A stretch of 64,000 nt of DNA from Aquanectria penicillioides. Lineage: Eukaryota; Ascomycota; Sordariomycetes; Hypocreales; Nectriaceae. The stretch lies in contig PYIU01000003.1 of NCBI GenBank assembly GCA_003415625.1, forward strand, positions 5,022,001-5,086,000, read 5' to 3'. Positions 12,280 to 23,698 of the stretch are shown one piece after another. The notes beneath the pieces are model-generated. The model searched no databases and was not told the origin of the DNA. It worked only from the letters and a program-made list of their open reading frames with translations. How positions within the stretch are numbered: position 1 is the first letter of the stretch; each line of letters opens with the position of its first letter. The position numbers and the translations under genes were made by a program.

Positions 12280-13704
12280 CTAGATTTGTCGAATCTCCTT
12301 GCCAACCATTTCAGGTCGGTCGATCTCCCACTCATCCCTGAGCACAGCAAACGTCAAATCGGTCACCAGTAAGCTCTGTCCAAGACTCCAGACCAGAGTG
12401 ATGGCGTAAAAGAAGTTCGCATTGCCACTTCCAGCATAAATCCAAAGGTGGTAGAAGGCCGGACCCAGGAACGAGGCATATAGAAGAGTGGATGTGGTGA
12501 CGAAGGAGTAGCGCATGAGAGGGAAGAGGTGTCGGAATAGGGGAATCATGGCTAAGAAAAGGCTTGCATCGGAAATCGAGGGATAGGGCTTAAAGATGGA
12601 AAAAGTGCCGAGGATGATGGAGAGGACGGCCAGCGGCTGAGGTCGCATGCGGATGCAGAGAGCGGCAGGATATGCAGCGAGGTGTAACCAGAAGACTCCA
12701 AGGAAAAATGCCCGGAACGAGTCGAACATCTCGATGAAGAAATACCACCAAAGACCGACATTGGGGTCAGGTCCGAAAGGGTGAGCTGGATACCGTAGGT
12801 GCGAGCGAGGAAGTCCCACGAGTTACCGGCCAGCAGATATGACATGCCGAGCAAAATAGCAACACATCCCGCCGTGACGAGGACATTGATGGCGGCAAAC
12901 TGAACAGAGGACGGGACTCGGCGCTTCTCAGGTTGTCGGTCAAAGGCGAGGAGGACGAGTGGAGGGAGGAGTAGGATCGGATACATGGAGAGGTAGGAGG
13001 CGAACGACAAGGCAACCATGGCGTTGAAGGGAGAGCCGTGGATGGCCTTGGCAATGGCATAGAGAACTGCACAGGTAGTAAATACACCCGTAGACCGTCC
13101 TATACAAGTCGCAATGGTATATGGGTTGAAGAGAAAACTGCATCATGTCAATATTGCGGTCCAATGAGGTTCGAATCGAGGAGTTGCTTACGCCGCAGCA
13201 ACCGCAACTCCGGACCACTTCTTGGTCTGGCGTGGAGATGTAAACAGCTTTGAGCTGCTGGCTTCACCGGAATTGGCGATCTTGGACAGAGCATCGGCGC
13301 TGAGAAGATCGACTGCGATGAATAGGAGGTGGGTGAAGACGGGCCAGGCCTTCACATCGGGGAGCAGCGAGAACAGGGGAAGCAGCAGCGGGGCCTGGTG
13401 GTAGACACCGCCATCGTATGGGGAGACATTGTTGTTGTATAGGAACAACCCTTCTTGCACTGTATACCAATTAGAGAGTCAGCATGCTGAAACGTTCCTT
13501 TCCCCGGGGCGGGAATGGGCGAATGTGTAGGTGAGATAGGCGGAGGCGCTCACATCGCTTGAAGCTGGTGACCGGGGTAGAGATCTCGACGCGGCCCGTC
13601 AAGAGGTCTGGGAGGCCGGGAAAGGCAAGAAAAAGAACGAGCCGTAGAAGGGCAGCTCCAGCGTAGACACTGGCTTTGCCTCGCAATGTCATCGTACCGG
13701 ACAT
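12280..13704 (-). CDS. gab1: GPI transamidase subunit PIG-U (Gab1/Cdc91), with one apparent frameshift
   Basis: PIG-U is a multi-spanning ER membrane subunit of the complex that transfers preformed GPI anchors to proteins (family knowledge). The exons are 13554-13704, 13192-13459 and 12280-13137, with introns of 94 and 54 bases. Diagnostic stretches include GRVEISTPVTSFKR, the following LQEGLFLYN, SPYDGGVYHQAPLLLPLF, and near the end the NVGLWWYFFIEMF segment. The ATG at 13704 gives MSGTMTLRGK; an in-frame ATG at 13722 is also possible. The conserved protein changes reading frame between TLSDLTP and NVGLWWYF, at a CCCC run (coding strand) covering 12763-12766. One extra C would restore about 425 residues, the expected size. 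Either the assembly has lost a base or the gene is broken. It shares a 498-base divergent promoter with NOP7. Confidence 0.9.
12763..12766 (-). other. Apparent one-base deletion in PIG-U (C4 run)
   Basis: Upstream and downstream parts of a continuous conserved segment lie in different frames, and the switch falls in a run of four Cs on the coding strand. The spliced exons total 1277 bases, one short of a multiple of three. No GT-AG intron could bridge the frames without removing conserved residues. Confidence 0.8.
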
Positions 13705-14202
13705 GGCATGCTTGGGGACCAACGTGAAGCCAGTCGCAATCGCAAGGTCGCGGGTCGCGGGTGGAAGACGTGGAGTTGAGAGCTAGCTAATTACCCGTGG
13801 CCACTTTGCGGCTTTCAGCTTGGTGGCGCATCGGCATGGGGCACAGGAGGGACTGGTAACCACTAGGGGAGCCGCTGAGGCATGCTCGGCCGAGCCTGTA
13901 GGAGGACCCGCCAATACACTGCAAAAGCCCTGTAGGTGCGTTGCGGCTCCCTGGAAAGGTGCTGGCCTCCTGGCAACCACCTGTTGGCGCTCAGTGAGTT
14001 ATGCCAGGGCGGTGAGTCGTCCACGGGCCAATTGGGGAACAGACAGTCCAAACTAATCCCCTTGAGGACCAATCTTGGGCGGTGCGACACGGCATTAAAA
14101 TTTCATGCTGGAAAAAAAAGTTGAACGAAAGACAGGAAAAAGTGCCCCGCCGCTTCACTGTGAGAGAGGCAGACAAAACACCAAAAGCCAACAACTGCGA
14201 CA
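13705..14202. promoter_or_regulatory. Divergent PIG-U/NOP7 intergenic promoter region
   Basis: This 498-base gap separates the start codons of two divergently transcribed genes and must hold both promoters. An AT-rich element at about 14,095-14,105 (ttaaaatttca; reverse tgaaattttaa) resembles the rRNA-processing element seen upstream of ribosome-biogenesis genes in yeasts. The match is inexact and the assignment is tentative. I see no TATA box of note. Confidence 0.5.
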
Positions 14203-16206
14203 ATGGCTCGGGTAAAGAAGAAGGGCGAGGCCGGCGCGGCCAAAAACTATGTCACGCGAAACCAGGCCATTCGAAAACTTCAAATTAGTCTGCCCGACTT
14301 CCGCAAGCTGTGCATCTGGAAGGGAATCTACCCTCGCGAGCCCCGAAGCAGGAAGAAGGTCTCCAAGTCGTCGACCAGCTCCACGACCTTTTACTTCGCC
14401 AAGGATATCCAGTACCTCCTCCACGAGCCCCTTGTTCAGAAGTTCCGCGACCAGAAAGTTCTTGAGAAGAAGATCTCTCGTGCTCTCGGCCGTGGCGATG
14501 TCAACGATGCCTCTCGCCTCGAGGGCAATGCTGCGCGACCTGACAAGACTGGCAAGCCCCGATACACTCTCGACCATGTCATTCGTGAGCGCTACCCGAC
14601 TTTCGTCGACGCCCTGCGAGACCTGGATGACTGCTTGTCCATGCTGTTTCTTTTCGCCAACCTGCCTTCGACCTCGATGGTTCCCGCCAAGATGATTGCG
14701 CGATGCGAGCGTCTCTGTCTCGAGTTCCAGCACTACTTGATTGCGTCGCAGAGCGTTACCAAGTCATTCCTGTCCATCAAGGGTATCTACTATCAGGCCA
14801 ACGTTCAGGGAGAAGACATTCTGTGGTTGGTTCCTTACCGATTCAACCAGCGGGTCGTCGGCGACGTCGATTTCAGAATCATGGGCACCTTCATTGAATT
14901 CTACATGACCCTCCTGGGATTTGTCAACTTCCGATTATACACCTCACTCGGCCTCAAGTATCCTCCCAAATTCGACCAGGTCAAGGACGAGAACGCTGCT
15001 GAGCTCGGCGCCTTCACCCTTGAGGGCAAGACCTTGGTTGGCGTTGAGGAGCAGAAGCAATTGGAGGACGCTGAGCACAAGCCCGATCCCAAGGTGCAGG
15101 CTGCAGTGAATAAGGTTCTGAAGAAGCTCAAGTCTACTGATGCCGACAACGAGTCAAGCCCGTCAACCGATACTGGAGTGGACGGCGAGGATGAGAACGC
15201 TGGCGCGATCGACAAGTTTGAGCCCGCTGCCCCCGGTGGCGATGTTCTCCCTCAGCCGTCTGCTGTCGGAACCAACCCTGGTGCGCTGTTTAACAACTTC
15301 ACCTTCTTCCTTTCTCGTGAAACCCCCCGACAACCCCTCGAATTCCTCCTCAAGGCCTTCGGCTGCAAGCGCGTTGGCTGGGACGCTGTCCTCGGCGATG
15401 GTGCTTTTACCACGAATGAGCTTGACCCTGCCATCACTCACCACATCGTCGATCGCCCTCCCATTCAGGTAGCAAACGAAGAGACTGGTGATGGTGAAGA
15501 TAACCAGACATCTCAGAAGTTGGCTGCCAACATGCGGGTTCCGGGACGGATGTACATTCAACCCCAGTGGGTTTGGGACAGCGTCAATGATGGTGAATTG
15601 AAGGAGGCTCACCTGTACGCCCCGGGTGCATCTCTGCCTCCTCACTTGAGTCCCTTCGTGAAGCAAGTCCAAGGTGCTTACGATCCTACCATCCCCCTGG
15701 AGGACCAGGAGCCCGAGGATGAGGCTCTTGAGGCCCAGAGTGACGATGAGGACGAGGATCTGGCCGTGAAGGACATTGACGACACTGTCGAAGGTATGGA
15801 CATTGCCGAGTCTGGTGACGAGGACGAAGACGATGATGAAAACGACGATGACTTTGGTGGCTTCTCTGAAGACGAGCAAGAAGAGGACGACGAGGACGAC
15901 GAGGACGAGGCTGAGCAGCGACAGAAAGAGCTCGAAGCTGAGTTGACTGGCGCGTCAGTGAAATCCAAGTCTATCAGCTCCAAGGCTAAGTCGAAGGAGG
16001 AGGCCCGCAAGGCACTGTCCAAGAAGGCCCGAGACGAGGCTGAGGAGCTGGACCGCGCTAAGGGAATGCTGAGCAAGAAGAAGAGAAAGTTGTACGAGCA
16101 AATGGTTTACACTAATACCAAGAAGAGTGCCGAGGACCAGAAGTTGCGGGCCAAGAGGAGAAAGCTGGAAAAGGAAAAGGTGAAGAAGGGCAAGGGCAAG
16201 GCGTAA
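14203..16206 (+). CDS. nop7: Pescadillo homolog Nop7 (60S ribosome biogenesis)
   Basis: Nop7 is a nucleolar factor of the PeBoW (Nop7-Erb1-Ytm1) complex needed for ITS2 processing and 60S maturation (family knowledge). It is a single exon of 667 residues. The start [20 protein letters not shown] and the run [20 protein letters not shown] are the classic Pescadillo N terminus, which extends to about residue 290. A BRCT domain spans about residues 364-490, with the expected tryptophan in QWVWDSV near 455. An Asp/Glu-rich stretch (about 505-585) and a Lys/Arg-rich helical tail complete the usual architecture and length. The ATG context (gcgacaATGG) is good and no upstream in-frame ATG fits the family. 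RRN9 follows on the same strand, 348 bases downstream. Confidence 0.97.
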   Translation: MARVKKKGEAGAAKNYVTRNQAIRKLQISLPDFRKLCIWKGIYPREPRSRKKVSKSSTSSTTFYFAKDIQYLLHEPLVQKFRDQKVLEKKISRALGRGDVNDASRLEGNAARPDKTGKPRYTLDHVIRERYPTFVDALRDLDDCLSMLFLFANLPSTSMVPAKMIARCERLCLEFQHYLIASQSVTKSFLSIKGIYYQANVQGEDILWLVPYRFNQRVVGDVDFRIMGTFIEFYMTLLGFVNFRLYTSLGLKYPPKFDQVKDENAAELGAFTLEGKTLVGVEEQKQLEDAEHKPDPKVQAAVNKVLKKLKSTDADNESSPSTDTGVDGEDENAGAIDKFEPAAPGGDVLPQPSAVGTNPGALFNNFTFFLSRETPRQPLEFLLKAFGCKRVGWDAVLGDGAFTTNELDPAITHHIVDRPPIQVANEETGDGEDNQTSQKLAANMRVPGRMYIQPQWVWDSVNDGELKEAHLYAPGASLPPHLSPFVKQVQGAYDPTIPLEDQEPEDEALEAQSDDEDEDLAVKDIDDTVEGMDIAESGDEDEDDDENDDDFGGFSEDEQEEDDEDDEDEAEQRQKELEAELTGASVKSKSISSKAKSKEEARKALSKKARDEAEELDRAKGMLSKKKRKLYEQMVYTNTKKSAEDQKLRAKRRKLEKEKVKKGKGKA

Positions 16207-16554
16207 AAAAGGCTGTTTTATACCATTCAGATAGATTCAATTTACATGTTATGGAACTATGATTTCGCATCAGTATGTTTTGTTGTCATTTGGATAATAT
16301 AGAATAATAAAAGACTGGTGGTCATGACTTGACTCTTGATATGGGGTTTTAAATGCCCTTTTTTTTTTTTTTTTTTTTTTTTGCTACTTCGATTTTGATC
16401 CTTGTACTTTCAACCTAAACAACATCCAACGACCGTGCAGAAGACGCCAGCTGAGATGAAAGAGAAACTTATTTGACGGGAATAGATAAAGAATCACATT
16501 TTTATTTCTCTCCTAAGAACCTTTCTCATCCTAATCCTCCTTTGCTGTACACCA
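16207..16554 (+). other. nop7-rrn9 intergenic region with T24 run
   Basis: This 348-base gap lies between two co-oriented genes. It contains the NOP7 3' end, a run of 24 Ts at 16359-16382, and a pyrimidine-rich stretch ending at the RRN9 start codon. The T run could be part of the RRN9 promoter or a terminator-like element. I see no gene in it. Confidence 0.6.
16359..16382. repeat. T24 homopolymer
   Basis: Twenty-four consecutive Ts lie between NOP7 and RRN9, about 170 bases upstream of the RRN9 start. Poly(dA:dT) tracts of this kind commonly exclude nucleosomes in fungal promoters (general knowledge); that role here is inferred. Confidence 0.9.
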
Positions 16555-18574
16555 ATGGAATCGACCTCTGCAAACTGGGAATTGGACAGCGATGAGATCG
16601 CATCCATCGCCTCCGAAGACCTCCATCAAAATCGCCCCAATCGATGGACAGGTCCCAAGTCGTCATGGCGCACCCTGACTGAGGGCGATCGCTTACTCTG
16701 GCAGTCGATGAAGCAGCTGCAGGACCAGGATTTGTCGGTGCATCTTTATAATGCCTTTGCGCTCAAGCGACGGGGCCAGGATGCAGCGACTGCAAAGGAC
16801 TTGATGATCCGGACGGTGAGTTTGAGAGCCTACGACAACAACAACAACTTCTCCTCCTCCTCCTCCACGGAAACCTCCAGCCTCAACCCCATCGAGCCTT
16901 CTGTAGAAGCTGCTGTGCTAACTGAAGTTTCAGGAGGATGGACAAGACGCCGTCTGGGCGCCGCCAAAACTATGGACTGCCTGGCCGCTCAAACACAAAC
17001 AAGTCCCCAAGAGCCATCTCATCAATGATCAGCACGATGAGGATGAACAATTCACGTTTCGAAGGCAGGAGAAGATTCTTCCGAGCACAGAATTAGAAGA
17101 AGAGCTCTCAGCGACTATCTTACGAACTGCCAAACGACGTTTCCGTCGGAGGAAGATTAAGATGGCACGGCCGTCGATTGAGACCACTGGTCCACCTGGA
17201 GAAAGTGGCACCGACGCTCCAGGACCTTCATCTAGAGAGGGCTCGATAAAGCCAGACACTGGAGATGAGGATGATGAAATGCTGGACAAAGATGAGCAGA
17301 GGTCGACTACTCGACGCAGGCGGTTGCAACCCAAGACCTACGACCCAGTAGTGTCAACTAACGACGATCTATCCAACGAGCTACTCCGACCATCCGTCCG
17401 ACACATTCTCTCACAGCTAGACACCACGCTTTCTATCCTTCACACTTCACGCGTCGCTGGCCTCAGTTACCTCTCTGACTCCTCGACCGAGGATGAATCA
17501 GACAGCCACAGCGGCCAGAAGCGGTCACGCGGCCGACCGCGAAGTCTAGCACGCGAATCAGTAGACACCGACGCCCCCGAGGCAAACCCCCCAGCAACTC
17601 CTCGGAAACGTGGCCGTCCCCGCAAGGTGCATCTGCCGAAAGAAGGCGAGTCCCACGAAGAGATGCTCGTTCGGATAGCCCGCGAATCCCACCGCCGGTT
17701 ACCTACAACGCCTAAGGAGAAGAATGCCGCATTTGAGGAGTGGATCCGAAAGGGCGATGAAGCCATCGAGCGAGAGCGTTCTCTATCCCTCCGACGGGAA
17801 ACCTCTCAAGGCTCTGTGACTGGAGATGAGGGTAGCGCTGAAAATATCACCGACCGGAAGCTCTCAAGATGGGGTCTCCGCGACTGGAGCGACGTCTTGG
17901 GTGCGGCCGCACTGTCGGGATTCTCCAGCGAGGTCATTGCAAGAGCCACAAGACGGTGCGCTGACCTATTCGGCGAGGGCATGGTGGTGAGGAAGTTGAA
18001 TGAAGCCCCGGTGTCAAATGGCACAGGCATCGAAACGGTGGAATATCGCCCGGAGCCCATCCAGCTCTCCTATTCGCAGTCCGAGGCCGACGACGAGAGC
18101 GACGACGAAGCCGACCTCGTCCAGCGCCGCGTCGCCTCTCGCCAGGCCTCGCTCGCTCGGTCTAGCCACGACCGCAGCAGCCCCGAGTCGTTCCGCGGGC
18201 GCCTCTCTCGCACGCAGTCCCCCGCGCCGCCCAAGTTACCAGGCTCACGCTCATGCTCACGCTCACGCTCCGGATCGCGCTCGGCCACAGGCCTTGTGTT
18301 CTGCCCGATTCCCTCGTGCGATCGTGCTGCGCAGGGCTTCACCCGCAAGGCGAACCTCCGACGGCACCTGGAGCTCGTGCACCAAGGGCAGACGGAGGAG
18401 ATGGACAGTGATGACGAGGTCGTGGGCGCTGTGCATGTAGACGGCTTCCTACGTCCAATTGTGCCTGGGCGTGGGTGGAGGGGCGAGGATACCATCATGC
18501 GGAAGAGAAAGAGGTATTACGGGCACAAGGGAAGTCGGCCAGCGAGTTCCGAAAGGGCCAATTCCTCTGAATGA
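16555..18574 (+). CDS. rrn9: RRN9-domain RNA polymerase I factor with AT-hooks and a C-terminal zinc finger
   Basis: The exons are 16555-16815 and 16934-18574 (118-base GT-AG intron), giving 633 residues. Residues 1-110 resemble the Rrn9 domain of the yeast upstream activating factor for rDNA transcription: tryptophan-rich blocks, LYNAFALKRR, then VWAPPKLWTAWPL, a motif completed only after splicing. The middle is charged and Ser-rich, with two AT-hook cores, RGRPR (about 286-290) and RGRPRK (about 313-318). Near the C terminus a C2H2-type finger has Cys544, Cys549, His565 and His570 (C-x4-C-x15-H-x4-H). Yeast Rrn9 is much shorter and, as I recall, lacks a finger. The role in Pol I initiation is inferred from the N-terminal domain. 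The gene converges on kinesin-5. Confidence 0.8.
16816..16933 (+). other. rrn9 intron
   Basis: This 118-base intron has donor GTGAGT and acceptor TTTCAG. It lies in phase 0 and joins LMIRT to EDGQDAVW. Reading through it would replace the conserved WTAWPL block with low-complexity sequence. Confidence 0.88.
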
Positions 18575-19048
18575 ATACCAGCGTAGGATCCCTATCCATC
18601 CAAGTGCGGAGAGCCTTTCACCAGTCCAGAGTCAGCCAATATTGTTACATTATACGCAATCTCATTGACTTCAAGCATGATAATCATTGCCAAATCCCAC
18701 GCCGGTAAAGCACGGGCAACGAAGGTTGCCTGCGCTTTTTGCCCAATAATGTGAATAGATATATATTTACTTGGTCGTGCCGATAAGTCAAAGGGTATCA
18801 AAAATACTCAAATAACCCTGCAACGTGAAACAGGAGCCAGAAACCCAGGAACCGAATCTTCCGTGAAAAAAAAAAAAACCATCTCCTTACACCCAAGTCT
18901 TCTTAAAACGCCTTAGCCAAGGGATTGGTTAGCCCACCGACACCCATGATAAACCAAGATATTGCACATCTGCCCTCTTCAAACAATAGCCCCCCGCCCC
19001 CCGCCCCCCCCCCTTTCTCCCATCCACATCGCATTAGGGGAGAACCGT
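18575..19048. other. Convergent rrn9/kinesin-5 3' region
   Basis: This 474-base gap between two stop codons holds the two 3' untranslated regions. It includes an A12 run near 18,865 and a C-rich stretch near 18,990-19,010. I see no gene. Confidence 0.6.
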
Positions 19049-22000
19049 CTAGTTCAAGCGGGGGCTCTTTCTCCTAGAGACGCCCTGAGCAAAGTCCGTC
19101 AACGGAAGGTTCTCGGAACCCTCGGCGACCAGACCTGTCGTGACCTGCTTCTTCGTACTTCGTGTCGCACGGGTGCTGCGCTTATACAGCGGCATGGTGC
19201 GCTCGGGTGGCATGGACATGACGCTGGCACGCGGGTCGAAGCCAATGCAGCCTGTGGTGAGGTTGGTAGTGACGTTGGGGTTTACCTCGCGGAGGCTCAT
19301 CCCTAGATTGATACCGTTGTCCAGGACGCTAATGCTGGAGGGACGAGGCGGCGGACGAGGCGGCGATGTCATCATTTTCTGAGGGCAGTCGAGGTCGGCA
19401 AAGACGATAGTCGTGTCCTTGTCGAAGCCGTCCGTCTCCCTGCTTGGTGTGGGTGGATCATTGACACGGGCAATGATCAAATCATGATCTTCGGTGCGAG
19501 GGAGGTCGGTTGGATAGTGGTATTGCATCTTGGCTGGAGTTTGGCCTGTGGACTGGTACTCCTGCAGGGCGGTGCCGGCGATGTTCTCGCGCAGGTTGGA
19601 CAGGGGTTGGCAGAGCTGATCCTCGAGAGGCTCCAGCTGATCTTGCAGGTCGGCGAGATCCGAGTCCATCTCCTCACCCAGGTTCTTAACACGATCAAAG
19701 GTCGTCTTGAAGTGGGCCGAGATGTTTCCAAATGACTCCTCGACCGTGTTGGACAAGGCTTGGACAGCCTGAGCGTGCGTCTCGTGGTGGTTTGCGTTCT
19801 CTGACTTGGCGCGGGTGACAAAGTCGTCGAGAGCCTCCATCTGTACGTCGAGATCCTTGATCTGCTCATCCACGACACGAACCGTCTCAGCATGTACCGA
19901 CTTGGCCGTCGTCTGGATCGAGGTGCTGTGCTCGCTCGCCGACGTCCAATCGTCCTTGAGCTTCGTCTTGAGCTGATCACGAGATTTCTTCACCTCATCC
20001 ATCAGCTCGCCTTCCTTCTCGTCCCAGGACTCCATGCCCTGGCCATAATGAACCACGGCCTCTTCGAGGGAGGTGTTGGACTCTGCCAAGTTCTTCTGGA
20101 TTTGAGATGCCTTGTCCGCGAGGCGGGCCTCTTGGGTCTCGGCCTGAGCGTTGATCAGGCCGGCGATTTGCGACATGAGTTTCTGGCGGTCTTCAACGGC
20201 CTGTCGACGCTCATCTGCCAGAGCTTCCTGGATGCGAGTAGAAATGCCAGCATTTTGAAGCACAATGGTATTTGTGGCGGCTTGGAGTTGGCGTTTGAGG
20301 CTGTCGGATTCGGCACGCTGGGCGGCAATGTGTTTCAGGAGATCCTCAAATACCAACTTGCAATCTTTTCCAAGCGAGCTGTAGGATGTGTGGAGCTACG
20401 CGCTATTAGTACAATGGTTTGGCAGCATCATCTTATCGGGGTTTAGACTTACCTGGCTGTGGAACGCTGTCATCTCATTCAACATATCAGCGGCTATCCT
20501 CTCTGCAGAGTGAGAGATGGCCTGCAGACTCTCGCCCATCCTGTCCTTGACAGTGTCACGGATTTCCTTGATCTCCTCGAGGACTTCATCCATGTCGTCC
20601 TTGGATTTTTGCTTCTCGCCAAGTAGCTGCTTCTTGGACTCGTCAAAAGTTTCAAGGTGCTCATCTAGGAAGGATTGAGTTGAAGAAAGCTTGCGTAACT
20701 CTTCATCAATAAACTCCCCCATTCGCTGCGACACACTGGAAATGTGCTCTTCTTGCTCCTCCTGGAACTCATGGATGCGGCGCTCCACCATGGATGTGAC
20801 GTCGGCAACTTGGTCTTGAGAAGTGCCCCAGGCGGCTCGGTTGATAGACTGCAAGTCCGACTTGCGCTTGTTCTTGGCATGAAGGCCGTTGACATCGCGA
20901 ACAGTCTTGTGAAGCTTGTTGATGAGCTCACCGCCAATCTCTGTCAGCTTCGCCTCTGTCTTCTGGTGGGCCTTTCTCAACTGAGTCTCCTCGGCCAACG
21001 TCTTGCGAGTGGCCGCCAACACAATCTCGGTTTGGTCCAAGACTTCCTTGGTATCGTCGAGCTGAGCCTTGGTGCCCTCATGGTCTTTCTTTAGTCCCAT
21101 GAACGAGGACGTCATACTGAAGAGCTCTTGAACCTTGTTTCGCAGGTTGCTCTCTAGCGTTCCGATCTTGGCCGACTGCTCCTCGGCGACGATGCGACGA
21201 GACTCGCTCTGCGCCGTCATCTCCTCATACACCTCATTGGATAGGTAGACGCCGTTGCGTTGGCGGGTCGAAATCAGCTCACTCTTTAGCTTCTCGATTT
21301 CACTGGTGAACTCTCGCAGAAGCGTCTTCTTTTCCACCATTGGGTTCAACTGGGGCTTGTTCTTGATGTTCTTGGCTCGGAAAGCATAGTCAAGGGTTGA
21401 AATGGTCTCTTCGAGGTTACTCTTCGCAGGAGAAATGGTGGCGATGATGCACGTCTTGGTCCTACCACCGAGGGAGTCTTGGAGAAGGCGGGTCAACTTG
21501 GACTCTCGGTAAGGGATGTGTGCGCTGTGATCGACGAGGGCGTTGATGACTCGCCCAAGAGTCAGGAGAGACTTGTTGATAAGACCAGCCTCAGCAGCAC
21601 GCTTGTTCTCCGCTCCAGATCGTTGGATGTTCTCGCTACCAGCCAAATCCACGAGGTTCAGCTTGCCAGCGCTGACAAGAGCCTCCACACCCTCCTCATT
21701 GGGCTTCTTGACATAGGCGGTGATGGTAAAAACAGTGTGAGAACGGGAGCTTAGGTCGTTGCACTTGGTGGCGGCCACCTGACGCTTCAAGCTGCCGTCT
21801 TGCAGCACCTTGATACCTTCAGTTGCGTTCTTGATGTGCTTCTCCTCCACGCCCTGTACGACAGTGCTGGAATGGCCACGCCTTGATGTGTCGTCGTAGA
21901 TTTTGAGTTTGGCGGTCTCGTCGACCGATAGCAGATCTCGGAGCTCCTCGTTGTAGAGTTCGATAAATGAGCACTTGATGGTGCTTTCGGCTTCGTCGAG

Positions 22001-22676
22001 CTCGAGTTTGTTGAATAGTTGATGGAGCACGCGGGGGATAATACCGGCGTCGTCGGACAGCATGCCTAGGGTGTCCGTCATGTCACCAGACATGGTGTAT
22101 GTCTTTCCGGTGCCGGTTTGGCCGTAGGCGAAGATTGTGCAGTTGTATCCCGAGAGCATCTACCAGCAAAGAGAAGGAGAAGAACGTTAGCAAGGATGTT
22201 GGATTTGTTTCTGGTACAGGTCTGGGTGTGAACGAGATGGAACTCACGTCGTCGAGAATCGGCTTGACGGTGTCGTCAAAAACCATGTGTTGATCGGCGG
22301 CCTGGGAAAAGACGCGGTCAAAGTTGTAAGAGCGGTTGCTCACTGCATTGGGCCCCATTGACAGCTCGACAACCTTTCCCTTGACGGAATCGCAGTTTAC
22401 GACGACATTGCTGTTCTCGCGCACCTCACGCTCGTTGCGGCCGCGACATCGGACAACGACGTTGATGTTTGTCTCCTCGGCGTTGGGGTCGACCTCGAAG
22501 TCGCGCTCCTTGCGCTTTGTGCCGGTGGTGGCAGTCGAGGCGATGGACTCTGAAGGCGATACGGCGCGGGCGCGGTCGATGCGTGTCGCGATGGAGGAGC
22601 CGAATCTGGTCGAAACCCGCTTGTTGGGACGGACACTGGCACGACTGCCCGCAGCAGCGCGGACGCTGGAGCCCAT
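19049..22676 (-). CDS. bimC: Kinesin-5 mitotic motor (BimC/Cut7)
   Basis: Kinesin-5 is a homotetrameric plus-end motor that slides antiparallel spindle microtubules apart (family knowledge). The exons are 22248-22676, 20453-22159 and 19049-20395, with introns of 88 and 57 bases, giving 1160 residues, close to the size of A. nidulans BimC. The N-terminal motor shows VVVRCRGRNEREV, the P-loop GQTGTGKT (about residues 156-163), switch I SSRSH and switch II DLAGSE. The LNKSLLTLGRVINAL-type and YRESKLTRLLQDSLGG motifs follow. A long coiled-coil stalk occupies most of the rest. A BimC-box-like segment with a Thr-Pro site (TGQTPAKMQYHYP) lies near residue 995. The start is the first ATG ahead of the motor. 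The gene is on the same strand as PSY4, which lies upstream. Confidence 0.96.
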
Positions 22677-23698
22677 GGCGATCCGGCTGGTTTCGCGCTC
22701 GGAGCGCGTATGTCGTTGGTAAGCCAGGATGGGCGGCTGTTGAGAGGAATCGGCCTGAGGAGGCGGGGAAGTCGGACAGCAGGAGTTTCAGTTGGGGTTG
22801 CAAAGCCCAGTGTTCACGATTAGGCTTAAAGGTCGCTCGCAAAACGCCTCAAAAAGAACACAAGAAAACAAATGTAGCCGGCAGAAGACTGGTATCTCGA
22901 GATGTTCGGTCCTCGATCCTGGCGGTGTGGAGGGGTTGCCTGCAGGCGGTAGTGGTGGTGCAGCAGGGCTGTTTGGAGTAAATAGTGCTGGTCGCTGCCA
23001 ATGTTTCTTTTTTGGCGTGCGTTGTCGTTGTGGGTCGTGTGTGCATGTCCGGGATCAACATGGGGAGGGCGCTTGTCGCCACAGCAACCGCCCACGCCCC
23101 ACTTGAAGCAGTGGCACCTGTCTCCTCTGTCTGTCGGTCTCCGAAGTACGTATCTCTCTGTTTCGGTCGTGGGTTATTATTGGCTTGTGCAGCCAAAGCC
23201 CGACAGGGACCCTTCCTCAATCGGGCACTTCCTTTTGACTGATTTCTCCTTTTGGAATATTTTGCCCTTTTCTTTACATATATACAGTACTCCGTAGGTA
23301 TCTGTATATTGATTATCGCAGATTAGAAATCGTTGTTTTCCAGGTGAGCACCCTTGGTACTCAACTCAATCAACGCCCATGTCAGGGAATAATCCCCCCC
23401 CTCACCTACTCCCTTCTTAGTTCGGGTATCGTCACAACGACAAACGTCGTTTCGTTCATCTTTCCATATCCTTTTACCTTTTCGTCGTCGTTATATCCCC
23501 ACTGGATCCCTGCTTGCTGATGTGTGAACACGCTCTCCTTTCGAAACAACTGAAACCTCCCAGAGTAAAAGCCCAAATAAGCATTTCTAGCAATCCCAAG
23601 TGAATCTATTGGTGGTACAGTTCCGAAATTCCGGCTCGTGGTATCATGCAGTCTCATCGTGAACCTTCCCGGCTCCTCCTCCTCTCTCTCTCCCCTGC
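22677..23698 (-). other. Kinesin-5 upstream / psy4 downstream region
   Basis: This 1.0-kb region lies between two reverse-strand genes. It holds the kinesin-5 promoter and 5' leader and the PSY4 3' end. One copy of TACTCCGTA lies at 23288-23296. Open frames here are short and unconserved, and I recognise no gene. Confidence 0.55.

Noticed and set aside
15163..15879. 238-codon reverse frame opposite nop7
   Set aside because: It lies wholly inside the Pescadillo coding sequence on the other strand, where the acidic-repeat codons avoid antisense stops.
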